A DNA stretch of 64,000 nucleotides from Collimonas rhizosphaerae (lineage in GTDB: Bacteria > Pseudomonadota > Gammaproteobacteria > Burkholderiales > Burkholderiaceae_D). The stretch spans positions 1 through 64,000 of the forward strand of contig NZ_JBANDC010000024.1 in the NCBI RefSeq assembly GCF_038896935.1. Direction: 5' to 3'. A program made the position numbers and the translations under genes. Below are positions 51,615 to 60,923 of the stretch, in pieces (position 1 is the stretch's first letter; every line of letters begins with the position of its first letter). The notes beneath the pieces were generated by a model. It was given only the letters and a program-made list of their open reading frames with translations. It made no database searches and had not been told where the DNA came from.

Positions 51615-52277
51615 TCAGGCTTCCGCATCCGGCTGGTTTTCCGGCGCTGCCTTGGTAAAGGCGTCAAGCTGCTGGCAGTTCTGGTAAATGCCCATCACGG
51701 TCGGCATCGCCGACAGGTCGCATTTCAGGCGCTGCGCATTGAAAATCTGCGGCACCAGGCAGCAGTCGGCCAGCGTCGGCGTATCGCCGAAACAGAACTT
51801 GCCGGGCCGGCTGTCCCTGGCCAGCGTCACCTCCAGCGCCGCCAGGCCGCTTTCGCACCAGTGCCGGTACCAGGCGTTCTTGGCGTTTTCATCCACTTTC
51901 AATTCATGCACCAGGTAACGCAGCACGCGCAGGTTGTTGAGCGGGTGGATGTCGCAGGCAATCGACAAGGCTATGCTGCGTACGAAAGCCCGGTCCAGCG
52001 CAGCCGGCGGCAGCAATGCCGGCGCCGGATGGATTTCTTCCAGGTACTCCAGGATCGCCAGCGACTGCGTCAGCACCGCCTGGCCGTCGACTGCATCGTC
52101 GTCGACCATGGTCGGCACCAGGCCGTCGCTGTTCAAGGTCCGGTACATCTGGCTGAGCTGCTCGCCGCCATGTTTCAGCAGATGCACGGGAACGGTATCG
52201 TAGGGCATGCCTTTCAAGTTCAAGGCAATCCGTACCCGGTAGGAGGCGGAGCTGCGGAAGTAGCTATACAGTTTCAT
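51615..52277 (-). CDS. maiA: Maleylacetoacetate/maleylpyruvate isomerase (zeta-class GST)
   Basis: 220 residues. It starts MKLYSYFRSSASYRVRIALN, the zeta-class active site (SSAS in place of SSCS), and has the C-terminal CDIHPLNNLRVLRYL. Uses glutathione to isomerise a cis double bond in tyrosine or gentisate breakdown. It is 10 bases after the FAH-family gene, an isomerase-hydrolase pair. No dioxygenase neighbour, so the exact pathway is open. Confidence 0.88.
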   Translation of the reverse strand: MKLYSYFRSSASYRVRIALNLKGMPYDTVPVHLLKHGGEQLSQMYRTLNSDGLVPTMVDDDAVDGQAVLTQSLAILEYLEEIHPAPALLPPAALDRAFVRSIALSIACDIHPLNNLRVLRYLVHELKVDENAKNAWYRHWCESGLAALEVTLARDSRPGKFCFGDTPTLADCCLVPQIFNAQRLKCDLSAMPTVMGIYQNCQQLDAFTKAAPENQPDAEA

Positions 52278-52287
52278 CGGTATCTGC

Positions 52288-52983
52288 TCAGACCAGGCGT
52301 ACGCGCAGATCGCCGACACCGGCTACCGATCCTTCCAGCAAGTCGCCCTTGCCTACGGCGGCAACCCCGGCCGGCGTGCCGGTAAAAATCAGGTCGCCGG
52401 CCTGCAGTTCAAAATAGGCGGACAGTTGCTCAATGGTCTCGGCGATGTTCCAGATCATCTGGTTGATGTCGCCCTTCTGACGCAATGCGCCGTTCACGTC
52501 CAGGTGGATATCGCCTTGCTCGATGACGCCGGTGGCGCCGATCGGATGGATGGGCGAAATCGGCGCCGAATGATCAAAGCCCTTGCCGGTGCACCATGGC
52601 CGTCCCAGCTTCTTGGCTTCGCCCTGCAGGTCGCGGCGGGTCATGTCGAGCCCGACTGCGTAACCCCAGATGTGCTTGACGGCTTCCGCCGCCGGGATAT
52701 TCTTGCCGCCGGTGGCCAGCGCCACCACCAGCTCGATTTCGTGGTGCAGGTCCTGGGTCATGGATGGATAAGGCATCTCGCCTATGCTGCCGTGGGCGAC
52801 CGGCAGCACCGCATCGGCGGGCTTCATGAAGAAGAACGGCGCTTCACGGCCGCTGCTGCCCATTTCCTTGGCGTGTTCGGCATAATTGCGGCCGACGCAG
52901 TAGATCCGGTGTACCGGAAACAATTGGTCGCTGCCGGCCACGGGAACGGCTGCTGCCGGTTTGGGAGGGAAAACGAAGTGCAT
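52288..52983 (-). CDS. Fumarylacetoacetate hydrolase-family protein
   Basis: 231 residues. The FAH fold has IYCVGRNYAEHAKEMG, metal ligands in DLHHEIELVVAL, and GDLIFTGTPAGVAAVGKGD. It would cleave fumarylacetoacetate, fumarylpyruvate or acylpyruvates. GGAG precedes the ATG at 52983. Operon with the isomerase downstream. Confidence 0.9.
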   Translation of the reverse strand: MHFVFPPKPAAAVPVAGSDQLFPVHRIYCVGRNYAEHAKEMGSSGREAPFFFMKPADAVLPVAHGSIGEMPYPSMTQDLHHEIELVVALATGGKNIPAAEAVKHIWGYAVGLDMTRRDLQGEAKKLGRPWCTGKGFDHSAPISPIHPIGATGVIEQGDIHLDVNGALRQKGDINQMIWNIAETIEQLSAYFELQAGDLIFTGTPAGVAAVGKGDLLEGSVAGVGDLRVRLV

Positions 52984-53036
52984 GGAAGCTCCTTTTTCAA
53001 TACCGCCGGAATGCCGGCAGCGAACATTGTCTGAAT

Positions 53037-54215
53037 TTAATGCTTGCCGAGAAACTGCCCCAGGCGACGTACCGCTTCTTGCAGGTTTTCCATTGAAGTC
53101 GCGTACGACAAGCGGACGTAGTGCTGTGCCGTATAGGGGCCAAAATCCAGGCCGGAAACCATGCTGACGCCGGCCTGATTCAAGACTTCCTTGACGAACT
53201 TGTCGGCGTCGTCGCCTTCCTTAAACAGGGCGCTGCAATCCGCATACACATAAAACGCGCCATCCGGCATCACCGGCACCTTGAAACCCAGTTCGACCAA
53301 GGCCGGCACCAGGTAATCGCGGCGGCGCTTGAATTCGCTCTTGCGCGACTCGTACAAAGCCAGCGACTCGGGCTCGAAACAAGCCAGCGCCGCGTGCTGT
53401 GCAATCGCCGAGGGGCAGATGAACAGGTTCTGGGCGAGTTTTTCGATAGGCGCCACCAGCGGTTCCGGCAGCACCAGCCAGCCGAGACGCCAGCCGGTCA
53501 TGTTGAAATATTTGGAGAAACTGTTGATGACGATGATGTCGTCGCCCAGCGACAGCGCCGAAAACGGGTCGCCTTCGTAGCTCAGGCCTTGGTAGATTTC
53601 ATCGACGATGGAAAAGCCGCCCTTGCCGCGCACCGTGGCGATGATCTTCTCCAGCTCGCTGTGCAGGATCGAGGTGCCGGTCGGATTGGACGGCGACGCC
53701 AGCAGCACGCCGCGCGTCTGCTCACCCCAGTGCTCGCACACCATCTGGTCGGACAGCTGGAAGCGCTGCTGCGGACCGCTGGCGATCATTTTCGCCTGGC
53801 CGTCGAAGGCCGCGACGAAGTGGCGATTGCAGGGGTAGGAAGGATCAGGCATCAGCACCTCGCTGCCCTTTTCCACCAGCGCGGCGCAAGCCAGCAGCAA
53901 GGCCGCCGAAGCGCCGGCGGTGACGACAATGCGCTCGGGCGCGATATCGAGGCTGAACACCTGGCGGTAATGGGCCGAGATCGCTTCCCGCAGCGCCGGC
54001 AGGCCTGTGGCCGAGGTGTACTGCATCTTGCCGTCGGCCATGGCCTTGGCGGCGGCTTCGATCACCAGCGGCGCCGCGGTGAAATCAGGTTCGCCGATAC
54101 CCATGTGGATAATGTGGCGGCCTTGCCGTTCCAGCGCTGCAGCCATTTTTGCCAGCTCCATCACATGGAACGGTGCGATGTTGTCGAGGCGTGAAGCCAG
54201 GTGCGAGAATGTCAT
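53037..54215 (-). CDS. PLP-dependent class I/II aminotransferase
   Basis: 392 residues. SNPTGTSILHSEL, VDEIYQGLSYEG and the PLP-lysine stretch NSFSKYFNMTGWRLGWLV are clear. It resembles aspartate/alanine-type aminotransferases. In betaproteobacteria it commonly follows nusB, as here; the amino-acid substrate is not determined. Confidence 0.9.
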   Translation of the reverse strand: MTFSHLASRLDNIAPFHVMELAKMAAALERQGRHIIHMGIGEPDFTAAPLVIEAAAKAMADGKMQYTSATGLPALREAISAHYRQVFSLDIAPERIVVTAGASAALLLACAALVEKGSEVLMPDPSYPCNRHFVAAFDGQAKMIASGPQQRFQLSDQMVCEHWGEQTRGVLLASPSNPTGTSILHSELEKIIATVRGKGGFSIVDEIYQGLSYEGDPFSALSLGDDIIVINSFSKYFNMTGWRLGWLVLPEPLVAPIEKLAQNLFICPSAIAQHAALACFEPESLALYESRKSEFKRRRDYLVPALVELGFKVPVMPDGAFYVYADCSALFKEGDDADKFVKEVLNQAGVSMVSGLDFGPYTAQHYVRLSYATSMENLQEAVRRLGQFLGKH

Positions 54216-54326
54216 GAATGCTTTTCCGAGTGGCGCGGCGCTACCTGTCAGCGGCTGTTCGCCTCGCCTGAAACACGGAACCGGAAGCGATAACGCAGCA
54301 TCCGCGGCTCCGCCTTGATTGCTGGA

Positions 54327-54797
54327 TCAGGATTTCTTGCCGGCGCCGATTTCCACGGCGCGCGCCTTGGCGGCAAATTTGTCCAGTACGCCGTTCACAT
54401 ACTTGTGGCCGTCGATGCCGCCGAACGATTTGGTCAGTTCGACCGCTTCGTTGATGACTACGCGGTAAGGGATTTCAACGTGGTTCTGCAGTTCGAAAGC
54501 GCCGATCAGCAGGGCCGCGTGTTCCACCGGCGACAGCTCGCTGATCTTGCGGTCGATCAGCGGCTCCAGGCCGGCGCGCAAGGTGCCGGCGTCCTTGATC
54601 GCACCGTACAGCAGCGAGTTGAAATGCTCGGCGTCGGCCTTGTCGAAACCGTGCGCCTGGCGGATGTTTTCGCTGATAGCGGTCACGTCTTCATTGTTCA
54701 ACAGCCATTGATACAGGCCCTGCAACGCGAATTCGCGCGCGCGGTGACGCGGCGTGCGGCTCTTGCTCGGATTGGCGTGCAAAGTTTTATTGGTCAT
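54327..54797 (-). CDS. nusB: Transcription antitermination factor NusB
   Basis: 156 residues, all-helical. RHRAREFALQGLYQW and the C-terminal PYRVVINEAVELTKSFGG with KYVNGVLDK are diagnostic. It binds boxA RNA with S10 to antiterminate rRNA operons. Directly downstream of ribH, the conserved ribBA-ribH-nusB order. Confidence 0.95.
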   Translation of the reverse strand: MTNKTLHANPSKSRTPRHRAREFALQGLYQWLLNNEDVTAISENIRQAHGFDKADAEHFNSLLYGAIKDAGTLRAGLEPLIDRKISELSPVEHAALLIGAFELQNHVEIPYRVVINEAVELTKSFGGIDGHKYVNGVLDKFAAKARAVEIGAGKKS

Positions 54798-54865
54798 AAT
54801 TTTTCCAGCTATCGTTCACATACAAAAAGGCAAAGCGCCGCCGGCGCCTCGCCTGTCACAACATC

Positions 54866-55351
54866 TTATTCTTCGCTGGTGGCTTCCGCCAGCTCTTCCA
54901 GCGCGATCGCCAGGTTGGCCATTTCCACCGCCACCCGCGCAGCGTCGGTGCCCTTCTCTTCCATCCGCGCTTCGGCCTGCTCGTCGTTCTCGGTGGTCAG
55001 CACGGCGTTCGCGATCGGGATGCCGGAGTCCAGACCGACACGCGTGATGCCGGCGCCGGATTCATTCGAGACCAGCTCGAAATGGTAAGTCTCGCCGCGG
55101 ATGACGGCGCCGATCGCGATCAGCGCATCGAACTGCATGGTCTCTGCCATCTTCTGCAGCGCCAGCGGGATTTCCAGCGCGCCGGGCACGGTGACATGCA
55201 GGATGTCTTCATCCGCCACGCCCAGGTGCTTCAGCTCCGCCAGGCAGGCCGAGATCAAGCCGTGGCAGACATCTTCGTTGAAGCGGGCTTGCACAATACC
55301 GATGCGCAAATCTGCACCATCCAGATTGGTTTCGTAAATTCCGACTGTCAT
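54866..55351 (-). CDS. ribH: 6,7-Dimethyl-8-ribityllumazine synthase
   Basis: 161 residues. GIVQARFNEDVCHGLI, VTVPGALEIPLALQKM, ALIAIGAVIRGETYHFE (active His) and TTENDEQAEARM are all present. Condenses the two riboflavin precursors, one made by ribBA just upstream. Forms an icosahedral capsid in many bacteria. Confidence 0.96.
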   Translation of the reverse strand: MTVGIYETNLDGADLRIGIVQARFNEDVCHGLISACLAELKHLGVADEDILHVTVPGALEIPLALQKMAETMQFDALIAIGAVIRGETYHFELVSNESGAGITRVGLDSGIPIANAVLTTENDEQAEARMEEKGTDAARVAVEMANLAIALEELAEATSEE

Positions 55352-55449
55352 GGTTTTCCTCTTATACGCACCAGGCGCTTATCTATTCATCAATTACTGC
55401 AAACATCGGCTACAACAGACACCGCTACAGCACTCTACTCTTCTACTCT

Positions 55450-56562
55450 TCAGGCATTCGGCTTGTTTTGATAACCGGTGATCTCGAGGTCGTAACCCGT
55501 CATCGACGGCATCTTGCGCGGGCTGGCCAGCAGCTTCATCTTGCCGACGCCGAGGTCTTTCAGGATCTGCGCGCCGATGCCGTATGTCCGCAGGTCGACC
55601 CGCGGCGGCGGCGGCTTGACGCCGCTGCAAGCTGCTTCCAGCGCGGCGAACTTGGCGAAGATCTGGTCGGCCGATTCTTCGCAGTTGAGCAGCACCACCA
55701 CGCCGCACGGCGAAGCGGAGATCGCCGCCAGCGCCGACGCCATGTTCCAGGAATGGTTGGTGGCTTCGGTTTCCAGCAAGTCCAGGATCGATACCGGCTG
55801 GTGCACGCGCACCAGGGTTTCCACATCCGGCGACGGCGTGCCGTGCAGCAGGGCCAGGTGGGCGCCGCCGCTTGGCGTGTCGCGATAAGCGATGGTCTTG
55901 AACGTGCCCTGGGCAGTATGGGTAGTGCGTTCAGCCAGGCGCTCGACGATGCTTTCGTGCTGGCCGCGGTAATGGATCAGGTCGGCGATGGTGCCGACCT
56001 TGAGCCCGTGTTCCTTGGAGAATTCCAGCAAGTCAGGCAGGCGCGCCATGGTGCCGTCTTCCTTGAGGATTTCGCAGATCACGGCAGCCGGCGTCAGGCC
56101 CGCCATTTCGGTCAGGTCGCAACCGGCTTCGGTATGGCCGGCGCGCATCAGCACGCCGCCCTTGCGCGCCTTGATCGGGAAGATGTGGCCCGGCTGCACG
56201 ATATCGCCAGCCTTGGCGCCAGGCGCTACCGCCACCTGGATGGTGCGGGCGCGGTCGGCGGCCGAAATGCCGGTGGTGACGCCTTCGGCGGCTTCGATCG
56301 ACACGGTGAAATTGGTGCCGTAGGCGGTGCCGTTGCGGCTGGTCATCATGCCCAGGTTGAGCTGGTCGCAGCGCTCTTCGGTCAAGGTCAGGCAGACCAG
56401 GCCGCGCGCATACTTCACCATGAAATTGATCGCCTCAGGCGTCACGAAATCGGCGGCGAGCACCAGGTCGCCCTCGTTTTCACGGTCTTCCTCATCCACC
56501 AGAATCACCATGCGCCCGGCACGGAGTTCAGCAATGATTTCTTCAGTTGTTGCAAGTGACAT
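55450..56562 (-). CDS. ribBA: 3,4-Dihydroxy-2-butanone 4-phosphate synthase with degenerate GTP cyclohydrolase II domain
   Basis: 370 residues. The N-terminal RibB domain (1-205) is intact: VDEEDRENEGDLVLAADFVT, GTAYGTNFTVSIEA and RAGHTEAGCDLTEMAGL. The C-terminal domain (210-370) follows the RibA fold (ends YGIGAQILKDLGVGKMKLL), but where active GCH II has HSECxxGD with CDCG zinc ligands this one reads HQPVSILDLLETEATNHSWN. It probably no longer makes the pyrimidine from GTP, so a separate ribA should exist elsewhere. No FMN riboswitch is recognisable upstream. Confidence 0.92.
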   Translation of the reverse strand: MSLATTEEIIAELRAGRMVILVDEEDRENEGDLVLAADFVTPEAINFMVKYARGLVCLTLTEERCDQLNLGMMTSRNGTAYGTNFTVSIEAAEGVTTGISAADRARTIQVAVAPGAKAGDIVQPGHIFPIKARKGGVLMRAGHTEAGCDLTEMAGLTPAAVICEILKEDGTMARLPDLLEFSKEHGLKVGTIADLIHYRGQHESIVERLAERTTHTAQGTFKTIAYRDTPSGGAHLALLHGTPSPDVETLVRVHQPVSILDLLETEATNHSWNMASALAAISASPCGVVVLLNCEESADQIFAKFAALEAACSGVKPPPPRVDLRTYGIGAQILKDLGVGKMKLLASPRKMPSMTGYDLEITGYQNKPNA

Positions 56563-56782
56563 GTTTCGCCTTGGAGATAACCGGCCCGGAAGCCGCCTTA
56601 TGGGTAGCCTGGTCCAGCTTTGCTATGAAGGTTGCGGTTTATGCACGCAAGGCCGCCCCTGGGCAGCCTGGGTAAAACAAACATAAACCAGAGGTCGCTA
56701 TTTTAAAGGATTTAGCAGACTGAAAATGTTTTAAGGACACCAGTTTGCCGCTGTTTTGCAGCAAAACCCAGGATCGCCGCTC

Positions 56783-57793
56783 TCAGGCCGCCAATGGTTG
56801 CATGTTTGCCAATGCATCGACCAGCAACATGGGATCGCCCAGGGCCAGCCGTTTCGAGTCAGACAGCGCTTGCCGGAACGATTTGGCGCCCGGCACGCCA
56901 GCCATCAGGCCCAGCATGTGGCGGGTGATGCTGTTGAGGCGCAAGCCCTTGCCGTTGTGCCCATGCAGCGTCAGCTGCTGGCGGATATAAGGCAGCATGG
57001 CTTCAATCACTTCGGCGCGCGTCTTCGGCACCGTCCCGGCGGCGCCGAAATAGCGGGAATCGAAATCGGCCATCAGGTAGGGATTGTGATAAGCCTCGCG
57101 GCCCAGCATCACGCCGTCGACATATTGCAGGTGGAAGTCGATTTCTTCGGTAGTCTTGATGGCGCCGTTGATGATGATTTCCAGCCCCGGAAAATCACGC
57201 GCCAGCTGGTAGGCGTATTCATACTTGAGCGGCGGGATTTCGCGGTTTTCCTTGGGGCTCAGGCCCTTCAGGATGGCATTGCGCGCATGCACGATGAAGG
57301 TCTGGCAGCCGGCCTGCGCCACGGTGCCGACAAAATCGCGGACAAATTCGTAGGATTCGGTCTTGTCGATGCCAATCCGGTGCTTGACGGTAACATCGAC
57401 GCTCACCGCATCGCGCATCGCCTTGACGCAATCGGCCACCAGCTCGGCTTCCGCCATCAGGCAGGCGCCGAAAGCGCCCTTCTGCACCCGTTCGGACGGG
57501 CAGCCGCAGTTCAGGTTGATCTCGTCGTAACCCCACTGCTGCCCCAGTCTGGCGCTCTTGGCCAGGTCGGCCGGTTCGCTGCCGCCCAACTGCAGGGCGA
57601 CCGGATGCTCGACATCGCTGAAATCGAGGTGGCGCGGCACGTCGCCGTACAGCAAGGCGCCGGTGGTCACCATTTCAGTGTAGAGCCAGGTGTGGCGGGT
57701 GATCTGGCGGTGGAACACGCGGCAATGGCGGTCGGTCCAGTCCATCATGGGCGCCACGGAAACACGCCTTTTACTGTAATTCGCTGATTTCAT
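56783..57793 (-). CDS. dusA: tRNA-dihydrouridine synthase A
   Basis: 336 residues. FMN barrel with the start RRVSVAPMMDWTDRHCRVFH, INLNCGCPSERVQKGAFGAC (catalytic Cys), and VDVTVKHRIGIDK, HARNAILKGLSPKENREIPP. It reduces U20/U20a of tRNA. The start at 57793 is adopted. Confidence 0.95.
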   Translation of the reverse strand: MKSANYSKRRVSVAPMMDWTDRHCRVFHRQITRHTWLYTEMVTTGALLYGDVPRHLDFSDVEHPVALQLGGSEPADLAKSARLGQQWGYDEINLNCGCPSERVQKGAFGACLMAEAELVADCVKAMRDAVSVDVTVKHRIGIDKTESYEFVRDFVGTVAQAGCQTFIVHARNAILKGLSPKENREIPPLKYEYAYQLARDFPGLEIIINGAIKTTEEIDFHLQYVDGVMLGREAYHNPYLMADFDSRYFGAAGTVPKTRAEVIEAMLPYIRQQLTLHGHNGKGLRLNSITRHMLGLMAGVPGAKSFRQALSDSKRLALGDPMLLVDALANMQPLAA

Positions 57794-58053
57794 TAGGTTT
57801 TATGCTGATTTCGCGCACATGCAATTCATGCGCCATTTTGCTTGATTTCTGGATATCTTGCCGTTCACCGCACGTGCACTTGCCGCGGGTGCCGTGGGAA
57901 TGACCACGAAACGAAGGTGTCAGGTTCGCGCAAATTCGGCGAAAGGCGCTAGTTTATCAGTAAGTCGCTCGCGGCCAAAGGCCCCGCCTTAAAGCGGCCG
58001 CATCGCGCCACCAGGACAGATCGCGGCAGGCAATCAGGACAACACGCTACACG

Positions 58054-58092
58054 TAAAAATGCCCGGCAAGGATCTCGGTCCGTGCCGGGCAT
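58054..58092 (-). terminator. Terminator of the M35 protease gene
   Basis: A 10-bp stem ATGCCCGGCA/TGCCGGGCAT, 14-nt loop, T run on the minus strand. Confidence 0.8.
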
Positions 58093-58104
58093 GGCTTAGG
58101 CTGC

Positions 58105-58135
<31 letters not shown>

Positions 58136-58146
58136 GGCCTCTATGT

Positions 58147-59247
58147 TTACTGACGTGCAGGTGTATTTTCAGCGAAGTATTCGTGGTTATCAGCGTTGTC
58201 GACGGCATTGGTCGGATTGCTGACAGCCAGGTTGTGCGCGCCGGTCTGGCCGTATACGTGGTCGTCGGTGCCGGCCACCACCGTGAAGTGGCTGGTTTCA
58301 TGGACCAGCGTGCCAGCCTTGGAATCGGTGCCGTTGGCCGGTGCGGTCCAATAGGCGCCGCACAGGTAGACCGTGTATGGCTGGTCTGGATAGACGTAGG
58401 CGTAAGTGCCGGACTCGGTGCAGCTGCAGTCGAATTTATACGCCTGGGTGCCGAGCGCGCTGCTGAGGTTGGTGTAGTGACTGGTGACGGTCGTATAACG
58501 GCCGCTGGTGACCGCGCCGAACCACCAGGTGTAGCGGCTGCCGGTGTTGTTCGCATTCAGGTAATTCCTGGAATTGGTCGCGATCGAAGTGGCGTCGGTG
58601 CGGGCCGTGGTCAGCGCGGTTTTCTGGCTGTTGCTGCAGCTGGCGAAGGTGGTGGAAGCAGCAGCCGCGCCGTTGATTGCGCCCAGCAGGTCGGAAGAGG
58701 CCTGTTTGGAGGATGGCGCCGGGCCGCCGTCGACCGACAGCGGGATCGCATTGGTTTCCAGCGTGACCGCAGGAGCAGCAGCGCCGCTGGCCTTGGCGGC
58801 GACGGCATTGCCGGCTTCGCGCACCAGAGTGTCGGCGCTGCGCTTGTACTTGATCACATATTGGCCGGCGCGATACATCTCGTAGTAGGCGCTAAGGTCC
58901 ACTTCAACCGCACGGCTTTCGTTCGGCTTGAGCGTGATGTAATCCTTGTCGGTCGCCGGTTTGCGTTTCACCAGCCGTCCCACGTAACGCACCGGCTGGC
59001 CGCCCAGGTCGACGCTGAACAAGTCGCCGCTGACGCCGTTCAAGGGAGTTTCCCAGTTCAGCACATGCAAGGTGGCAGCGCTGGTGTTGGTGATGGTGTA
59101 GAGCACCTTACCTGAACCGGCCGCACCTTTCGCGCTGGCTTCCTGCAAGGTCACTTCGATATCGGCCCGCGCTGCATAAGCCGAGCCGCTGACAACGATT
59201 GCTGCCACACATGTAACGCCTGCCAACCATTTTCGAAAACTGTACAT
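58147..59247 (-). CDS. Secreted M35 metalloendopeptidase, peptidyl-Lys (Lys-N)-like
   Basis: 366 residues: signal peptide (to about ASA/AYA, residue 25), a propeptide-like domain (27 to about 185) and a mature domain (about 200-366). The zinc motif HETSH (about 316-320) with catalytic Glu is followed by the aspzincin third ligand region GTDDHVYG, then NADNHEYFAEN. These match fungal Lys-N enzymes (Grifola, Armillaria), recalled from memory, which cut before lysine; specificity here is unproven. GAGGAG precedes the ATG. A terminator follows the gene. Confidence 0.88.
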   Translation of the reverse strand: MYSFRKWLAGVTCVAAIVVSGSAYAARADIEVTLQEASAKGAAGSGKVLYTITNTSAATLHVLNWETPLNGVSGDLFSVDLGGQPVRYVGRLVKRKPATDKDYITLKPNESRAVEVDLSAYYEMYRAGQYVIKYKRSADTLVREAGNAVAAKASGAAAPAVTLETNAIPLSVDGGPAPSSKQASSDLLGAINGAAAASTTFASCSNSQKTALTTARTDATSIATNSRNYLNANNTGSRYTWWFGAVTSGRYTTVTSHYTNLSSALGTQAYKFDCSCTESGTYAYVYPDQPYTVYLCGAYWTAPANGTDSKAGTLVHETSHFTVVAGTDDHVYGQTGAHNLAVSNPTNAVDNADNHEYFAENTPARQ

Positions 59248-59480
59248 GGATCACTCCTCTTGTAGAGTTAAATGAGCCCTCGCCTTGTGGGCCTAGGGAA
59301 ATTTATGCTAGCACGCACATTTCGAGGCGGACTCCTGTCAAAGTTGACAGGATGCTGTAACGGTCATGCGAGGAATCGGCCCTATATATCGCGGGCTTGG
59401 CCGGCGCCATGCGAAGCGGCCCTAAACGTACTACCATCATCGGCAAGAGCCTGAAATCCGCCAACCACAAAGGAGACGCC

Positions 59481-60824
59481 ATGCCGACCACCCTGAACAC
59501 CGACCATTTCTGGATGCCGTTTACCGCCAACCGCCAGTTCAAGAGCAAGCCGCGCTTGCTGGTCTCCGCTTCCGGCATGTACTACACGACGGACGACGGT
59601 CGCCAGATCCTCGACGGCACCGCCGGCCTGTGGTGCACCAACGCCGGCCACTGCCATCCGAAGATTGTCGAAGCAATCCAGCAGCAGGCTGCCAGGATGG
59701 ATTTTGCGCCGGTGTTCCAGATGGGCCATCCGCTGGCGTTCGAAGCCGCCAGCGCGCTGGTGTCGATTGCACCGGAAGGACTGAACCGGGTGTTCTTTTG
59801 CAACGACGGTTCGGAGTCGGTCGATACCGCGCTGAAGATCGCGCTGGCATATCACCGCGTGCGCGGCGACGGCTTGCGTACGCGCCTGATCGGCCGCGAG
59901 CGCGGTTATCACGGGGTCGGCTTCGGCGGCATTGCGGTGGGCGGCATCGCCGGCAACCGCAAGCATTTCGGCCCGACGCTGGCCGGCGTCGACCATCTGC
60001 GCCATCCGCTGGATATCGGGCGCAATGCGTTTTCGCACGGCTTGCCGGAACATGGCGCGGAGATCGCCGACGAATTTGAACAGCGCCTGCTGGCGCTGCA
60101 TGATCCGGCCACGGTGGCGGCGCTGATCGTCGAGCCTGTCCAGGGTTCGACCGGCGTGATCCTGCCGCCCAAGGGTTACCTGCAAAAGCTGCGCCTCATC
60201 TGCGACAAGTACGGCATCCTGCTGATTTTCGATGAGGTGATCACCGGCTTCGGCCGTCTTGGCGCACCGTTTGCGGCCGATTATTTCGGCGTGATGCCTG
60301 ACATGATCTGCTGCGCCAAGGGCCTGACCAACGCCAGCGTGCCGATGGGCGCGGTGATCGTGCGGCAAGATATCCATGACGCCTTCATGAGCGCCGCCGC
60401 CGACAACGCCATCGAATTCTCCCACGGCTACACCTACACCGGCCATCCGCTGGCGGCGGCCGCCGCAATGGCCAGCATCGCGGTCTACAAGAGCGAAAAC
60501 CTGTTCGACCGCGCGGCGGCGACCGCACCGTATTTCGAGCAGGCGGCGCACAGCCTGAAGGGCCTGCCGTTCGTCAAGGATGTACGCAACCTGGGGCTGG
60601 TGTGCGGGATTGAACTGGAGCCGGTCGCAGGCAAACCTGGCGCACGCGCCTTCGATGCCTTCCTGCAGTGTTTCTGGGAGAAAGGCGTGCTGATCCGCAC
60701 CACCGGCGACATCATCGCCCTGTCGCCGCCGCTGATCATCGAACCGGGACAGATCGACCAGCTGTTTACGGCCATCGGCGATGTGCTCAAGGCGCAACAT
60801 GCAGCGAGCCCGGCAGTCGCCTGA
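59481..60824 (+). CDS. Class III omega-aminotransferase (beta-alanine/omega-amino acid:pyruvate)
   Basis: 447 residues from the ATG at 59481 (AAGGAG box; the longer frame to 59397 is not used). FFCNDGSESVDTALKIA, ALIVEPVQGSTGVILPP, LIFDEVITGFGRLG and PLP-Lys in ICCAKGLTNASVPMG. It resembles beta-alanine-pyruvate aminotransferases. Substrate inferred from family. Monocistronic, convergent with typA. Confidence 0.9.
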   Translation: MPTTLNTDHFWMPFTANRQFKSKPRLLVSASGMYYTTDDGRQILDGTAGLWCTNAGHCHPKIVEAIQQQAARMDFAPVFQMGHPLAFEAASALVSIAPEGLNRVFFCNDGSESVDTALKIALAYHRVRGDGLRTRLIGRERGYHGVGFGGIAVGGIAGNRKHFGPTLAGVDHLRHPLDIGRNAFSHGLPEHGAEIADEFEQRLLALHDPATVAALIVEPVQGSTGVILPPKGYLQKLRLICDKYGILLIFDEVITGFGRLGAPFAADYFGVMPDMICCAKGLTNASVPMGAVIVRQDIHDAFMSAAADNAIEFSHGYTYTGHPLAAAAAMASIAVYKSENLFDRAAATAPYFEQAAHSLKGLPFVKDVRNLGLVCGIELEPVAGKPGARAFDAFLQCFWEKGVLIRTTGDIIALSPPLIIEPGQIDQLFTAIGDVLKAQHAASPAVA

Positions 60825-60835
60825 ACCCGGAAAGT

Positions 60836-60887
60836 AAAAAACCCGCCGATGCGTGCTCTGGACAAGGGCACGGATCGGCGGGTTTTT
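60836..60887. terminator. Bidirectional terminator between aminotransferase and typA
   Basis: Stem AAAAACCCGCCGAT/ATCGGCGGGTTTTT with a 23-nt loop that can pair internally. Confidence 0.8.
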
Positions 60888-60923
60888 CGTGGCGGAGCCC
60901 GAAGGCCCGGTTCACTCGACAGC

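Noticed and set aside
56563..56782. Possible FMN riboswitch before ribBA
   Set aside because: The conserved RFN core (such as GACCGGCGGT) is not present; likewise nothing suitable before ribD.
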